The notes under the pieces: model-generated
What the model saw: only the letters and a program-made list of their open reading frames with translations
Told to the model about the DNA's origin: nothing
Databases searched by the model: none
Shown here: positions 62,256 to 64,000 of the stretch, piece by piece
Layout of the letters: the number at the start of each line of letters is the position of its first letter
How positions within the stretch are numbered: position 1 is the first letter of the stretch
Assembly: GCA_902520335.1 (NCBI GenBank)
Contig: CABYNS010000003.1
Span: 62,001-126,000, forward strand
Reading direction: 5' to 3'
Length of the DNA: 64,000 nucleotides
Source: an uncultured Pelagibacteraceae bacterium
GTDB taxonomy: Bacteria > Pseudomonadota > Alphaproteobacteria > Pelagibacterales > Pelagibacteraceae
Translations under genes and position numbers: made by a program

Positions 62256-63712
62256 ACATAAATCGAAGCTTCAAAGATTTTAAGTTTCGACATAGAAGCA
62301 ATAAAAATCAGATTATATATACTTCAAAAAAAATCAAAGGTGATGAAGAGATCTCAAATTTAATAGATAATTTTTTAAATGAAAAAAATAGCTTTATATT
62401 TGAGTCAGTAGAAAAAGGTAAAATCAAAGGAAGATACACTATATTTGGAAAAAATCCTGATAAGATATGGGAATTTAAGAATAATAATTCTTATTTGATT
62501 CAAAATAAAAAAAAAGTCAAACTTAAAGATAAACCAGAAAATTTAATCGAAAAAATTATTGAGGAATTTAAATTTGAAACACCTAAAAGTTTACCAAAAA
62601 TTTGTTCTTTAATTTCGGGATATTTTTCTTATGACTCTATAAGATATATCGAGAAAATTCCGAACAATTGTAAGGATGATCTTAGTATACCTGATGTAAG
62701 ACTTCTAAGACCAAGAATACTTGTAATTCATGATAATTTAAAAAAAGAAATTTTCTATATAAGAAATATCTATAAAGATGAAAAAATTAGAGATTATCAA
62801 AAAAAATATGATGAGGTAAGATCAGATCTTTTTAGATTGCTTATTCAATCATCAATTAAGAATTTACATAATAGAACTGACCTTAAATCAAGAAATATTA
62901 AAGTTAAATCAAACACTTCTAAAAATAGATTTTTGCAAATGGTCAATAAAGCAAAAGAATATATTAAATTAGGAGATATATTTCAGGTAGTTTTAAGTCA
63001 AAGATTTGAAGCTAAGCTAACAAAAAAACCAATTGATATTTATAAAAAACTTAGAGTGACTAACCCTTCACCTTTTATGTTTTTTTTCAATTTCAATGAT
63101 TTTCAAATTATTGGTGCTAGCCCAGAAATACTGGTGAGACTAAGGGATAACAAAATCACTGTAAGACCAATCGCTGGAACAAGACCTAGAGGTAAAACAT
63201 TGAGCGAGGATCGTTTTTATGAAAAAGATCTTCTTCAAGATAAAAAGGAACTTTCAGAGCATTTAATGTTATTGGATTTAGGCAGAAATGATGCTGGTAA
63301 AGTTTCAAAAATTAATACTGTAAAAGTAACTGAGAGTTTTATTATTGAGAAATATTCTCATGTAATGCACATAGTATCTAATGTCATCGGTGAGTATGAT
63401 AAGAAATTTTCAAAATTTAAATCACTTCTCGCTGGTTTTCCTGCAGGAACTGTTTCTGGCGCACCAAAAATTAGAGCTATGGAAATAATTGATGAATTAG
63501 AAACAACTAAGAGAAAAGTTTACGCTGGTGGTATTGGCTATTTTTCAGCAAATGGTGAATTTGATACTTGTATAGCTTTAAGAACAGCTGTAGCTAAAAA
63601 AGATAAATTCTATGTTCAAGCTGGTGCTGGAATTGTTGCTGATAGCAAACCTTTAAAAGAGTATGAAGAAACTGTAAATAAAGCGAAAGCTTTGATTAAT
63701 GCTTTAAAATGA
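62252..63712 (+). CDS. trpE: Anthranilate synthase component I
   Basis: ORF; 'GDIFQVVLSQRFEA', 'RPIAGTRPRGKTLSEDR', 'AGFPAGTVSGAPKIRAMEIIDELE'. Confidence 0.96.
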   Translation: MNINRSFKDFKFRHRSNKNQIIYTSKKIKGDEEISNLIDNFLNEKNSFIFESVEKGKIKGRYTIFGKNPDKIWEFKNNNSYLIQNKKKVKLKDKPENLIEKIIEEFKFETPKSLPKICSLISGYFSYDSIRYIEKIPNNCKDDLSIPDVRLLRPRILVIHDNLKKEIFYIRNIYKDEKIRDYQKKYDEVRSDLFRLLIQSSIKNLHNRTDLKSRNIKVKSNTSKNRFLQMVNKAKEYIKLGDIFQVVLSQRFEAKLTKKPIDIYKKLRVTNPSPFMFFFNFNDFQIIGASPEILVRLRDNKITVRPIAGTRPRGKTLSEDRFYEKDLLQDKKELSEHLMLLDLGRNDAGKVSKINTVKVTESFIIEKYSHVMHIVSNVIGEYDKKFSKFKSLLAGFPAGTVSGAPKIRAMEIIDELETTKRKVYAGGIGYFSANGEFDTCIALRTAVAKKDKFYVQAGAGIVADSKPLKEYEETVNKAKALINALK

Positions 63713-64000
63713 AAAAAATAATTCTTATAGATAATTACGATAGTTTTACTTTCAATCTTTATCATTACTTATCATCATTGAAAGTGAAGGTAGATGTTAT
63801 AAGAAATGATCAGATTACATCTAATCAAATATTAAAAAAAAAATATAATAAAATTGTAATATCACCAGGTCCAGGTAATCCTAATCAATCAGGTAATTGT
63901 TTAAAGATAGTAAAATCTTTATATAAAAAAATGCCAATACTTGGAGTTTGTCTTGGACATCAAATAATAGGACAAGTATTTGGTTCTAAAATTGTTCAAG
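63709..64000 (+). CDS. trpG: Anthranilate synthase component II (partial, runs off window)
   Basis: ATG at 63709 overlapping trpE stop; MKKIILIDNYDSFTFNLYHYL...ISPGPGNP...LGVCLGHQIIGQVFG. Confidence 0.93.
   Translation, partial: MKKIILIDNYDSFTFNLYHYLSSLKVKVDVIRNDQITSNQILKKKYNKIVISPGPGNPNQSGNCLKIVKSLYKKMPILGVCLGHQIIGQVFGSKIVQ

Overview
AT-rich, gene-dense window consistent with a streamlined alphaproteobacterium, most likely SAR11/Pelagibacterales (inferred from composition, product sequences and gene order; not database-checked). It holds mostly core genes: secDF-yajC, serS, tatABC, scpAB, nagZ, argS, dgt, erpA, xth; an arsenate reductase/aquaporin operon; ppx-ppk-sixA; phoB-phoU-pstBACS-phoR; a putative phosphate-stress lipid-remodelling trio (agt/plcP/dagK-like); ilvD, valS, tRNA-Cys and tRNA-Asn; aapJQMP; trkH-trkA-ntrX-ntrY; ispDF-pgpA-cinA; lipA-ftsB-eno-kdsA-pyrG-secG-tpiA; trpE-trpG. 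Main non-core findings: (1) a ~3.1 kb integrated element between an intact tRNA-Arg(TCT) gene (46218-46294) and an exact 45-bp copy of that tRNA's 3' end (43057-43101). It has a near-identical 20-bp repeat inside each end, no integrase, and unfamiliar cargo including a T5orf172/GIY-YIG-like protein. (2) Pho-box-like 11-bp-period repeats upstream of pstS, between plcP and dagK, and upstream of the arsC/aquaporin operon, suggesting an extended phosphate-stress regulon that includes arsenate detoxification. (3) A Zur-box-like palindrome upstream of a Zur/Fur regulator and an uncharacterised membrane protein. (4) Tandem 18-nt palindromes immediately upstream of aapJ. No rRNA, CRISPR array or IS element was seen.
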